From Pelosinus sp. IPA-1 (GTDB taxonomy: Bacteria > Bacillota > Negativicutes > DSM-13327): 64,000 nucleotides of DNA. Shown here piece after piece: positions 46,284 through 54,065 of this stretch. The DNA lies in the NCBI RefSeq assembly GCF_030269905.1, contig NZ_BSVC01000001.1:620001-684000 (forward strand), read 5' to 3'. The position numbers and the translations under genes were made by a program. The notes beneath the pieces are model-generated. The model had not been told where the DNA came from. It was given only the letters and a program-made list of their open reading frames with translations, and made no database searches. Every line of letters begins with the position of its first letter. Positions within the stretch are counted from its first letter, which is position 1.

Positions 46284-47024
46284 ATGGTTTTAAATCTAAG
46301 GCGTTTATTTAATCGTAGACATTTATTTTATGGGATGATAGGACTTTTTGCGATTAGTGCTGTGTATATTCAAGTGGCGGAACTTATTTCTTCAGGACCT
46401 ATAGCGATTGCTGGTACTCGTACTGAACGTAAGGTAGTAGCGTTAACCTTTGACCATTCTTGGGGCAATAAGTTTACACCCTCAATCTTAGATACATTAA
46501 AACAGCATGATACGAAAGTAACATTTTTTATTATGGGACCTTGGGCCAAAAAGTATCCAGATGTGGCAAAACGTATGGTAACAGATGGGCATGAAATCGC
46601 AAGTCATGGTTATCGCCATGAAAATTATGGTGATAGAACAAGAGAATGGGTTAAGGAAGATATTGAAAAATCACATGAATTGATAAAAGAAGTGACTGGT
46701 GTAGATGCTACGTTAATTCGTCCACCGAATGGCCATTATAGTCAACAATCTTTAAAAGTAACAGATGAATTAGGATATAAAACTATTATATGGAATATTG
46801 ACTCTTTAGACTGGAAAAATCCTGGTCGCGATGTTATTGTCGAAAGAGTTATGAAGCGTTTGAAACCTGGAGGGATTATTCTTATGCACGCATCTGATAC
46901 TCCAGTTCAGACAGCGGAAGCATTACCTATTTTATTAGATAAAATAAAGGCTGAGGGTTATGAAATTGTCACTGTGGGTCAACTGTTAAGTCAACATGCA
47001 CAAAATGGGATACTGAGACATTAA
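46284..47024 (+). CDS. pdaB: Polysaccharide deacetylase, sporulation PdaB type
   Basis: 246 residues. An N-terminal membrane anchor ('LFYGMIGLFAISAVYIQVAELI') is followed by a NodB domain: 'VVALTFDHSWGNKFTPSILDTLKQHDTKVTFFIMG', 'HEIASHGYRHENYG', 'LIRPPNGHYSQQ', 'IILMHASDTPVQTAEALP'. The TFDHSWG form in place of TFDDG is typical of PdaB, which acts on spore cortex peptidoglycan. Single-gene unit with a terminator. Confidence 0.87.
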   Translation: MVLNLRRLFNRRHLFYGMIGLFAISAVYIQVAELISSGPIAIAGTRTERKVVALTFDHSWGNKFTPSILDTLKQHDTKVTFFIMGPWAKKYPDVAKRMVTDGHEIASHGYRHENYGDRTREWVKEDIEKSHELIKEVTGVDATLIRPPNGHYSQQSLKVTDELGYKTIIWNIDSLDWKNPGRDVIVERVMKRLKPGGIILMHASDTPVQTAEALPILLDKIKAEGYEIVTVGQLLSQHAQNGILRH

Positions 47025-47056
47025 AAGATTGCTTTATAGCAGTCTTATTTTTTTTG
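47025..47056 (+). terminator. Terminator of pdaB
   Basis: AAGATTGCT-TTAT-AGCAGTCTT and T8. Confidence 0.85.
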
Positions 47057-47159
47057 TAATTGGCAGGGAAACGATAATAATACCGCGAAGAATAATAAGT
47101 TGCATAACTTGACAAAGTAGTATGATAAACTACATCATATAATGATGAGGTGTCAAAAG

Positions 47160-48263
47160 ATGAATTTGATAGAGAAAGCCGTAAAAAAAGTAAATAGCGG
47201 TGAACGCTTGCATTTTGCGGAAGCATTAGCCTTATATCAAGATAATGATATCTTAAAGTTGGCTAGTCTAGCACGTAGTGTCAAAGAACGTAAATCAGGC
47301 AAACATGTGTATTATAATGTGAATCGACATATTAATTTAACTAATATTTGTGTATCAGGTTGCCCTTTATGTGCCTTTGGCTGCAAAGCGGAAGAAGAAA
47401 GGGCTTATGTTATGGATAAAGCAGAGGTAATCCGGATTGTAAGTCAAACAGTTAAAGATACCCCTGACCTTAGTGAAATACATATGGTAAGTGCACTGCA
47501 TCCAGATAAGCCTTTTCCCTATTATCTTGAAATCGTCGCCGCAGTAAAGGCTGCTGCACCCCAGGTCCATTTGAAGGCCTTTACTCCTGTAGAAATTGTG
47601 CATTTTTCCAATATTTCTAAATTGAGCATTAAACTTGTGTTGGAACAATTAAAAGCTGCAGGCCTGGATTCTTTGCCAGGGGGTGGGGCGGAAATTTTAG
47701 ATGACAGTGTTCGTAAGGTGATATGTCCTAATAAAGCTACGACGGCTGAATGGATAGAGGTTATTACTACCGCCCATTCTTTAGGACTGCCCACTAATGC
47801 TACCATGTTATACGGGCATATTGAAACCATAGAACAACGTATACAACATCTCATTACATTGCGCGAAATTCAGGATCAAACGGGCGGGTTTCAGGCCTTT
47901 GTAGCCTTTCCTTTTCATCCTGCCAACACGGGGCTTGCCGAGTTAGAGCGAGTAGCCTCCTGGGAAGATTTAAAAATGATTGCCCTTGCAAGAATTATTT
48001 TGGATAATTTTGATCATGTAAAAGCCTTTTGGATGATGTTAACATTACCGATTGCCCAATTAGCGCTAGGCTTTGGGGCAGATGATCTAGATGGTACAGT
48101 GGTAGAGGAAAGGATTATTCATGCAGCAGGTGCTACAACAAAAACAGGAATTACAAAAAAAGAAATAATTCATTTCGTTGAAGAGACGGGCTACCTTGCT
48201 GTGGAACGAGATACTTTTTATCATCCACTAAAAATATCGAGTGGAGTGAAAATAAATGAATGA
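47160..48263 (+). CDS. mqnE: Aminofutalosine synthase MqnE (radical SAM)
   Basis: 367 residues. The radical-SAM motif is 'CVSGCPLCAFGC', with 'LSEIHMVSALHPDKPFPYYLEIV' and 'AAGLDSLPGGGAEILDDSVRK'. MqnE joins SAM-derived adenosine to the MqnA product to make 6-amino-6-deoxyfutalosine in the alternative menaquinone route. The related 'GxHP' segment and its neighbours distinguish it from MqnC. Start ATG 47160 with GAGGTG. It overlaps mqnA by 8 nt. Confidence 0.9.
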   Translation: MNLIEKAVKKVNSGERLHFAEALALYQDNDILKLASLARSVKERKSGKHVYYNVNRHINLTNICVSGCPLCAFGCKAEEERAYVMDKAEVIRIVSQTVKDTPDLSEIHMVSALHPDKPFPYYLEIVAAVKAAAPQVHLKAFTPVEIVHFSNISKLSIKLVLEQLKAAGLDSLPGGGAEILDDSVRKVICPNKATTAEWIEVITTAHSLGLPTNATMLYGHIETIEQRIQHLITLREIQDQTGGFQAFVAFPFHPANTGLAELERVASWEDLKMIALARIILDNFDHVKAFWMMLTLPIAQLALGFGADDLDGTVVEERIIHAAGATTKTGITKKEIIHFVEETGYLAVERDTFYHPLKISSGVKINE

Positions 48264-49095
48264 AGCAAGTTTAGGAAATATTAATTTTATTAATTGTTTA
48301 CCCCTTCACTATGGATTAGGCCATGGTGGCTTTGGGCAACATGTTCATATACAGTCAGCTACCCCTGCAGAACTCAATAACTCTGTTATTACGGGTAAAT
48401 TAGCTGTCAGTCCAGTGTCATCTATTATTTATGCACAAAACAGTGAAAAGCTTGTGCTTATGCCTGATGTATCAATTAGTGCCAATGGTGCATTAGAAAG
48501 TATTGTATTGGTATCAAAAATTCCAATTGAAGAGATAGGTCAAGCTCGTGTCGCCTTGACGGCAAAATCAGCTACTTCCCACGGTCTGCTAAAAATTATT
48601 CTGCATCATGGGTATCAAGCTGCTCCAGAATATTTTATTAGTCCATTATCACTTGTTGAAGGAGTGCTTGATCAGGCACAGGCAGTATTATTCATCGGCG
48701 ATGACGCTCTTACAGCATATCATAATCGTGTGCCCGGCTACTATTACTATGATTTAGGAGCTGAGTGGCGGAAGTTAACAGGTCTTGCTATGGTCTATGC
48801 GGTATGGGTTGTCAATCGAAATTTTTCCGTTTTACAGGCGAAGGCCGTACAAGTGTTATATGAAAAGGTGACAGGTGGGTTTGCCTATGGATTAGCTCAT
48901 ATCAAAGATGCTGCGGATACGTTGCGCGGTAAATTTCCTTTGACAGCGGCGCAACTCATACACTATATTGGCCTTCTCAATTATCAATTTACTCCTGCTC
49001 ACCAGGAGGCATTATTAACTTATTATAAGATGGCACATGGTCTAGGGTTGATCCCTATAGTGCCAAAGCTTGAATTTGCAAAGGTGATACGATGA
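48256..49095 (+). CDS. mqnA: Chorismate dehydratase MqnA
   Basis: 279 residues, a periplasmic-binding-like fold used as an enzyme. 'GNINFINCLPLHYGL' and 'LAVSPVSSIIYAQNSEKLVLMPDVSISANGALESIVL' are MqnA signatures. It makes 3-[(1-carboxyvinyl)oxy]benzoate from chorismate, the first committed step of the futalosine route. It overlaps both neighbours by a few bases. Confidence 0.92.
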   Translation: MNEASLGNINFINCLPLHYGLGHGGFGQHVHIQSATPAELNNSVITGKLAVSPVSSIIYAQNSEKLVLMPDVSISANGALESIVLVSKIPIEEIGQARVALTAKSATSHGLLKIILHHGYQAAPEYFISPLSLVEGVLDQAQAVLFIGDDALTAYHNRVPGYYYYDLGAEWRKLTGLAMVYAVWVVNRNFSVLQAKAVQVLYEKVTGGFAYGLAHIKDAADTLRGKFPLTAAQLIHYIGLLNYQFTPAHQEALLTYYKMAHGLGLIPIVPKLEFAKVIR

Positions 49096-50126
49096 ATAAA
49101 ATACTTACAACAGAAAAAGCCTTAGAGATGTTATCGACTAAAGATGTGTTGGAACTTGGTCAGGCTGCGAATAAAGTGAGACAAGAAATGCATCCAGATA
49201 ATCTTGTCACCTTTGTTATTGACCGTAATATTAATTATACGAATATATGCACCAGTGAATGCCGTTTTTGTGCTTTCTTTCGCGCAGAAGGGCATCCAGA
49301 TGGGTATACCCTATCTAAGGAAATTATCTTTGAGAAGCTCAAAGAAACCATCGAGGCAGGGGGAACCCAGGTAATGTTGCAAGGTGGTCTTAATCCTGCT
49401 CTAGGATTAGAGTATTATATCGACTTGCTGACCTTTATTAAAAAGAACTTTAACATTGTCATTCATTCCTTTTCTCCAGCAGAGATTCTGCATATTGCCA
49501 AGAAAGAAGGTATCTCCGTCACAGAGACCCTGGTAAGATTAAAGGCAGCAGGTCTTGATTCGCTGCCTGGTGGTGGCGCTGAAATTTTAGTGGACGAGGT
49601 CCGTCAAAGGGTAAGTCCTAAAAAGATTAGTGCTAGTGATTGGCTTATGGTGATGGAAGCAGCTCACCAAGTTGGCCTGGAGACCACAGCTACTATGGTA
49701 ATTGGTATGGGTGAGACGTATGCTCAGCGTATGGAACATATGGAGAAAGTACGTACTCTTCAAGAAAAAACGGGAGGATTTCGTGCCTTTATCATTTGGT
49801 CTTTTCAACCAGGAAATACACAAATGGGCGGAGAAAAAATTTCTGCATGGGACTATTTAAAGACATTATCAATAGCCAGATTGTATTTCCATAATATTAA
49901 ACATATCCAGGGATCATGGGTGACCCAAGGACAGAACATTGGGCAATTGACATTAGCTTTTGGTGCTAATGATTTAGGGAGTATAATGCTGGAGGAGAAT
50001 GTGGTCAAGGCCGCAGGTACATCTCATCAAATGACAATTGACAAGATGCTCAATTTAATCCGGGAAACAGGTAAAAAACCAGCGCAGCGTGATACCCAGT
50101 ATAATATAATAAAAACATTTGCATAA
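49092..50126 (+). CDS. mqnC: Dehypoxanthine futalosine cyclase MqnC (radical SAM)
   Basis: 344 residues. The cluster motif is 'CTSECRFCAF', 'GGTQVMLQGGLNPALGLEYYIDLL' is the MqnC signature, and 'IWSFQPGNTQMGG' follows. It cyclises dehypoxanthine futalosine. ATGA overlap with mqnA. mqnD, mqnB and the later steps are not in the window. Confidence 0.92.
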   Translation: MNKILTTEKALEMLSTKDVLELGQAANKVRQEMHPDNLVTFVIDRNINYTNICTSECRFCAFFRAEGHPDGYTLSKEIIFEKLKETIEAGGTQVMLQGGLNPALGLEYYIDLLTFIKKNFNIVIHSFSPAEILHIAKKEGISVTETLVRLKAAGLDSLPGGGAEILVDEVRQRVSPKKISASDWLMVMEAAHQVGLETTATMVIGMGETYAQRMEHMEKVRTLQEKTGGFRAFIIWSFQPGNTQMGGEKISAWDYLKTLSIARLYFHNIKHIQGSWVTQGQNIGQLTLAFGANDLGSIMLEENVVKAAGTSHQMTIDKMLNLIRETGKKPAQRDTQYNIIKTFA

Positions 50127-50168
50127 AAAGCGGTAGTTATTTTTAGGGTATCAGGATATATAGGTTTT

Positions 50169-50248
50169 GTGAACCACAAAGACACAATCCTGATGTCGCT
50201 GGACACAAAGGGAATTAATAAAAATCTTTGTGCCTTTGTGGTTCAAAA
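50169..50248. repeat. Palindromic repeat, GAACCACAAAG type
   Basis: TGAACCACAAAGACACAA near 50169-50186 pairs with TTTGTGCCTTTGTGGTTCA at 50230-50248, enclosing about 45 nt. This looks like a dispersed repetitive palindrome of the kind found in many genomes. It separates mqnC from the phosphorylase gene. Confidence 0.55.
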
Positions 50249-50290
50249 AATATTTAATCGCAAATACATAGTGAGGATGGGTTAGATAAG

Positions 50291-51112
50291 ATGGATTTAC
50301 ACGTTGAATATGCAGTGATTGGTGGTTCAGGAACCTTATCCAGTAATTTTCCTTTGGGAGCTGAAGATCCTGGAGTTATATTGATTGATGATGATTTACA
50401 ATTTGCAACACCCTATGGATTAAGCCCTGTGTTTAGGCTGTTCAGTGTAGATGATAAGTTAGTACTCACTTGCAAGATGCATGGCTGGCGTAGTGGAGTA
50501 AGCAGGGCTGATGCATCACGTCAAATTTTTTGGGTTTTTCGTAAAGCAGGTGTAAAACGTATTATTAGTGAAGGTGGCGTAGGAACTGCGAATCACTTGT
50601 TAGATCCTCGTGATTTTGTCATTCCTGATGACTATCTTGATTTATCTGTACGCAAGGATGTAGAGCTAGATGGCAAATATTTGTTAATTATGCGTGATGC
50701 CCTATGCTCCGAAGTACGTAATACGTTAGTGAAAGCCACTCAGAAAAATTATAATGGACGTATTTTTACAAGAGGAATCTATGCCAATACGGATGGACGC
50801 CATTTTGAGAGTCCCGCAGAAGTTGCGATGATGAAAGGTCATGCAGATATTATTGGACAAAGTATTTGTCCAGAAGTGTATTTAGCAAGGGAAATTGGGG
50901 CATGTTATGCTGGGCTTTACTTTGTAGTAAACTATGGAGAAGGGCTAGTAAAAGAATGGTCTCATCAGGATTTAAAAGACATCTTCTATGATGATGCACC
51001 CATGGTAAGTCGGATTATTTTGGAGACAATTCGTAATTTATCAGCAGAGGGAAAATGTAGTTGTCGTGATTTAAGAAAAGAAACTTTGCTGAAAGGCATT
51101 TACAATAAGTAG
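50291..51112 (+). CDS. MTAP/PNP-family nucleoside phosphorylase
   Basis: 273 residues. 'AVIGGSGTL' at the N-terminus, 'IISEGGVGTANHLLDPRDFVIPDDYLDLSVRK' and 'FTRGIYANTDGRHFESPAEVAMMKGHADIIGQSICPEVYLAREIGACYAGLYFVVNYGEG' match the methylthioadenosine phosphorylase family, which splits methylthioadenosine or related nucleosides with phosphate. It follows mqnEAC by 165 bp and precedes guaA by 55 bp. Its substrate could be MTA, another purine nucleoside, or a futalosine intermediate; the sequence does not decide. Confidence 0.75.
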   Translation: MDLHVEYAVIGGSGTLSSNFPLGAEDPGVILIDDDLQFATPYGLSPVFRLFSVDDKLVLTCKMHGWRSGVSRADASRQIFWVFRKAGVKRIISEGGVGTANHLLDPRDFVIPDDYLDLSVRKDVELDGKYLLIMRDALCSEVRNTLVKATQKNYNGRIFTRGIYANTDGRHFESPAEVAMMKGHADIIGQSICPEVYLAREIGACYAGLYFVVNYGEGLVKEWSHQDLKDIFYDDAPMVSRIILETIRNLSAEGKCSCRDLRKETLLKGIYNK

Positions 51113-51167
51113 CATTATGTGCTATATTTTGATTTAATATCTAAACGTAGGAGGAATATTTTTTACT

Positions 51168-52709
51168 ATGCAAAATAAGGAAAATCAATTAATTCTAATT
51201 ATGGACTTTGGTGGTCAATATAGTCAGTTGATTGCCAGACGTATTCGTGAGTGTGGAGTGTACTGTGAAATTGTGTCTTTTAAGACATCAATTGAAAAAA
51301 TAAAAGCCATGAATCCAATTGGTATTGTATTCTCAGGTGGTCCGTCTAGTGTATATGCAGATCAAGCACCGAAATGCGATCCACAAGTATTTGAACTAGG
51401 CACCCCTGTATTTGGAATTTGCTATGGGATGCAATTAACAGCCCATACATTAGGTGGCGTTGTAGCTCATTCCGATTCTCGTGAATATGGTAATACTCAC
51501 TTGGTTATTGATAAGAATACGGATGTATTTTCAGAACTAGGTTCAGAAACCCAAGTTTGGATGAGTCATGGTGATTATATAGAAACTCCTCCTACGAATT
51601 TTACTATTACAGCACATACTGCAAATACCCCTGTAGCAGGGATGGCCAATGCAGAACGTAAAATTTATGGTGTACAATTCCATCCAGAAGTCGTACATAC
51701 GCCAGAAGGTATGAAAATGCTGAGAAATTTCTTATTTGACATTTGCAAATGTCGCGGCGATTGGAATATGGGTTCTTTTGTAGACCATGCCATTGCCTCA
51801 ATACGCAAACAAGTAGGTAACAAACGTGTGCTTTGTGCCTTAAGCGGCGGTATTGATTCTTCCGTAGCGGCTGTGTTAGTTCATAGAGCTGTTGGTGATC
51901 AATTAACTTGTGTATACGTTAATCATGGCTTTATGCGTAAAAACGAATCAGAACAGGTTGTTAAAACCTTCCGTGAAGGGTTCAACATGAATCTAGTATA
52001 TGCCAATGTCCCAGAACGTTTTATGAATCGTATTGCTGGAGTTGTAGAACCAGAAGAAAAACGTAAAATTATTGGCGATGAATTCATTCGTGTCTTTGAA
52101 ACGGAAGCGAATAAATTAGGAGAAATAGACTTCTTAGTACAAGGAACCTTGTACCCTGACGTTATTGAAAGTGGCACGGATACAGCTGCAGTTATTAAGA
52201 GTCATCATAATGTGGGTGGTCTGCCAGAAGATATGAAGTTCGCTTTAGTTGAGCCATTACGTGATTTGTTTAAGGATGAAGTACGAGCATTGGCTAGAGA
52301 GTTAAATTTACCTGAGGAAATCGTATGGCGTCAGCCTTTCCCAGGACCAGGACTTGCCATTCGTATTATTGGCGAAATTACAGAAGAACGTTTGGAAATC
52401 CTGCGGGAAGCAGATGCTATTGTTCAGGAAGAAATTAAAAATGCGGATCTATATCGCAAGGTATGGCAATCCTTTGCTGTGTTGCCTGCGATGAAGAGCG
52501 TCGGTGTAATGGGTGATGAACGTACCTATGCTTATACAGTAGGATTACGGATAGTATCCAGCGAAGATGGTATGACAGCAGATTGGGTCAGGATGCCTTA
52601 TGAAGTATTGGATTCAATTTCCCGCCGAATTGTAAACGAAGTAAAAGGTGTCAATCGTATTGTGTATGATATCACATCAAAACCACCTTCTACTATTGAG
52701 TGGGAATAA
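51168..52709 (+). CDS. guaA: GMP synthase (glutamine-hydrolysing)
   Basis: 513 residues. Glutamine amidotransferase domain ('[17 protein letters not shown]', '[16 protein letters not shown]' with catalytic Cys, '[11 protein letters not shown]'), ATP-pyrophosphatase ('[18 protein letters not shown]') and the C-terminal dimer domain ending '[13 protein letters not shown]'. It makes GMP from XMP. The C-terminus is intact, so although the guaA 3' end is a known island site, nothing is inserted here. Confidence 0.97.
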   Translation: MQNKENQLILIMDFGGQYSQLIARRIRECGVYCEIVSFKTSIEKIKAMNPIGIVFSGGPSSVYADQAPKCDPQVFELGTPVFGICYGMQLTAHTLGGVVAHSDSREYGNTHLVIDKNTDVFSELGSETQVWMSHGDYIETPPTNFTITAHTANTPVAGMANAERKIYGVQFHPEVVHTPEGMKMLRNFLFDICKCRGDWNMGSFVDHAIASIRKQVGNKRVLCALSGGIDSSVAAVLVHRAVGDQLTCVYVNHGFMRKNESEQVVKTFREGFNMNLVYANVPERFMNRIAGVVEPEEKRKIIGDEFIRVFETEANKLGEIDFLVQGTLYPDVIESGTDTAAVIKSHHNVGGLPEDMKFALVEPLRDLFKDEVRALARELNLPEEIVWRQPFPGPGLAIRIIGEITEERLEILREADAIVQEEIKNADLYRKVWQSFAVLPAMKSVGVMGDERTYAYTVGLRIVSSEDGMTADWVRMPYEVLDSISRRIVNEVKGVNRIVYDITSKPPSTIEWE

Positions 52710-52722
52710 AAAGCAGGTAGAA

Positions 52723-52756
52723 AAAACACCGTTACAGCAAATGTAACGGTGTTTTA
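52723..52756 (+). terminator. Terminator of guaA
   Basis: AAAACACCGTTACA-GCAAA-TGTAACGGTGTTTT, a perfect stem. Confidence 0.85.
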
Positions 52757-52856
52757 CCTTACTAGTAAGATATGTTAAAAAACACAAAGAATAAGATATA
52801 ATGTATTTATAGTAGTAAGGCAAGTAAGAGTTGAACAACAGATAGGGGGAACAAGG

Positions 52857-53903
52857 ATGCTACGTGATAGTAATAAAGTGGCTCAATCCCAGAGGGGAAG
52901 TTTGTGGAAGGATGCTATTTTCATATTTTTCTTGGTATTTATTAGTCTAGTATCTGTATTATATATATATGCAAAATCATTGCTTATTTTATTATTTATA
53001 ACGGCACTGCTATTTATTTTGCTTGACCCTATTGTCAAGAGAGTTTCACGTTCTATCCCTCACGGGTTGGCAGTTTTATTCGTTCTTATTGGCTTTTTTG
53101 GTATATTAGCAGTACTCGTGAGCATGATTTTTCGTACGATATTGCCTGATTTGGCAGGTTTTATCCGAGAGTTTCCAGCTTTTATTATTCACTTTGATTC
53201 ATCCATCGTAGTTAATCTATTGCCTCCTGAGTTTACTGAATATGGAAATCAGGTGTTGCGGGATGCCGTAGTTTTTGCTGTGGATATAGTAAAGGAATCG
53301 GTTATTCCTTTACTGCGTACCTTTTCAGGGGTTGCAGAAATGATTGCTGTGCCTTTTTTAACTTTTTACTTATTAAAAGACGGACGAAAAATTTCGTCTT
53401 CCATTGCTGATTTTTTTCCTCCTCAGCAAGTGAAAAAATTTGCAGCTTTTTTTGGTGATGTAGGTATTGTACTAGGTGGATATATTAGAGGACAGATGCT
53501 AATTTCCATCGTTTCTGGTAGTGTTGTTTTTGTAGCAATGCATATTTTAGGTCTGCCTTATGCCCATGTGCTTGCAATGGTTTCTGCCTTGTCGGAATTT
53601 GTTCCTGTAATTGGCTCGGTTGTAGCAACTGTCCCTGGAACCTTAGTTGCCTTATCTTATTCACCATTACTGGCCTTTAAAGTGTTATTATTTTATGTTA
53701 TTTTGCTAAAGGTAAATCACAATATTATATATCCTAAGGTAGTAGGCAAAGCCATCAAGATTCATCCTATATTTATTATGGTTACCATTTTGCTCTTTGG
53801 GCATCTTTTTGGAATTACTGGCATGTTATTTGCTGTACCGACTGTCGCTGTAGGTAGAGTATGGTTAATACACCTACTTGGTAAATCGAATAGCACTTCA
53901 TGA
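52857..53903 (+). CDS. AI-2E family transporter (UPF0118)
   Basis: 348 residues, about eight hydrophobic segments, with 'FLTFYLLKDGRKI', 'LGGYIRGQMLISIVSGSVVFVAMHILGLPYAHVLAMVSALSEFVPVIGSVVATVPGTLVAL' and 'LKVNHNIIYPKVVGKAIKIHP' typical of the family. Some members export autoinducer-2 and others are ion antiporters; this one is unassigned. Single gene, flanked by terminators. Confidence 0.87.
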   Translation: MLRDSNKVAQSQRGSLWKDAIFIFFLVFISLVSVLYIYAKSLLILLFITALLFILLDPIVKRVSRSIPHGLAVLFVLIGFFGILAVLVSMIFRTILPDLAGFIREFPAFIIHFDSSIVVNLLPPEFTEYGNQVLRDAVVFAVDIVKESVIPLLRTFSGVAEMIAVPFLTFYLLKDGRKISSSIADFFPPQQVKKFAAFFGDVGIVLGGYIRGQMLISIVSGSVVFVAMHILGLPYAHVLAMVSALSEFVPVIGSVVATVPGTLVALSYSPLLAFKVLLFYVILLKVNHNIIYPKVVGKAIKIHPIFIMVTILLFGHLFGITGMLFAVPTVAVGRVWLIHLLGKSNSTS

Positions 53904-53910
53904 GTGATTG

Positions 53911-53949
53911 AAAAACACAGACAGATCAACGATTTGTCTGTGTTTTTTT
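53911..53949 (+). terminator. Terminator of AI-2E family gene
   Basis: AAAAACACAGACA and TGTCTGTGTTTTT arms, T7. Confidence 0.9.
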
Positions 53950-54065
53950 ATTATTCTAAATATTATATTTTTTGGAAGGAATGGATGTACTTGGTGGCGA
54001 ATTTTCTACAAGGTTGTAATATTGGTGCGGATTGTAAAAAGTGTTAACTTGGGAGGGGGGCGTGA

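Noticed and set aside
52690-52856. Genomic island at the guaA 3' end
   Set aside because: guaA is a known island site, but the gene ends normally and is followed by its terminator and an ordinary gene; no repeats or integrase.
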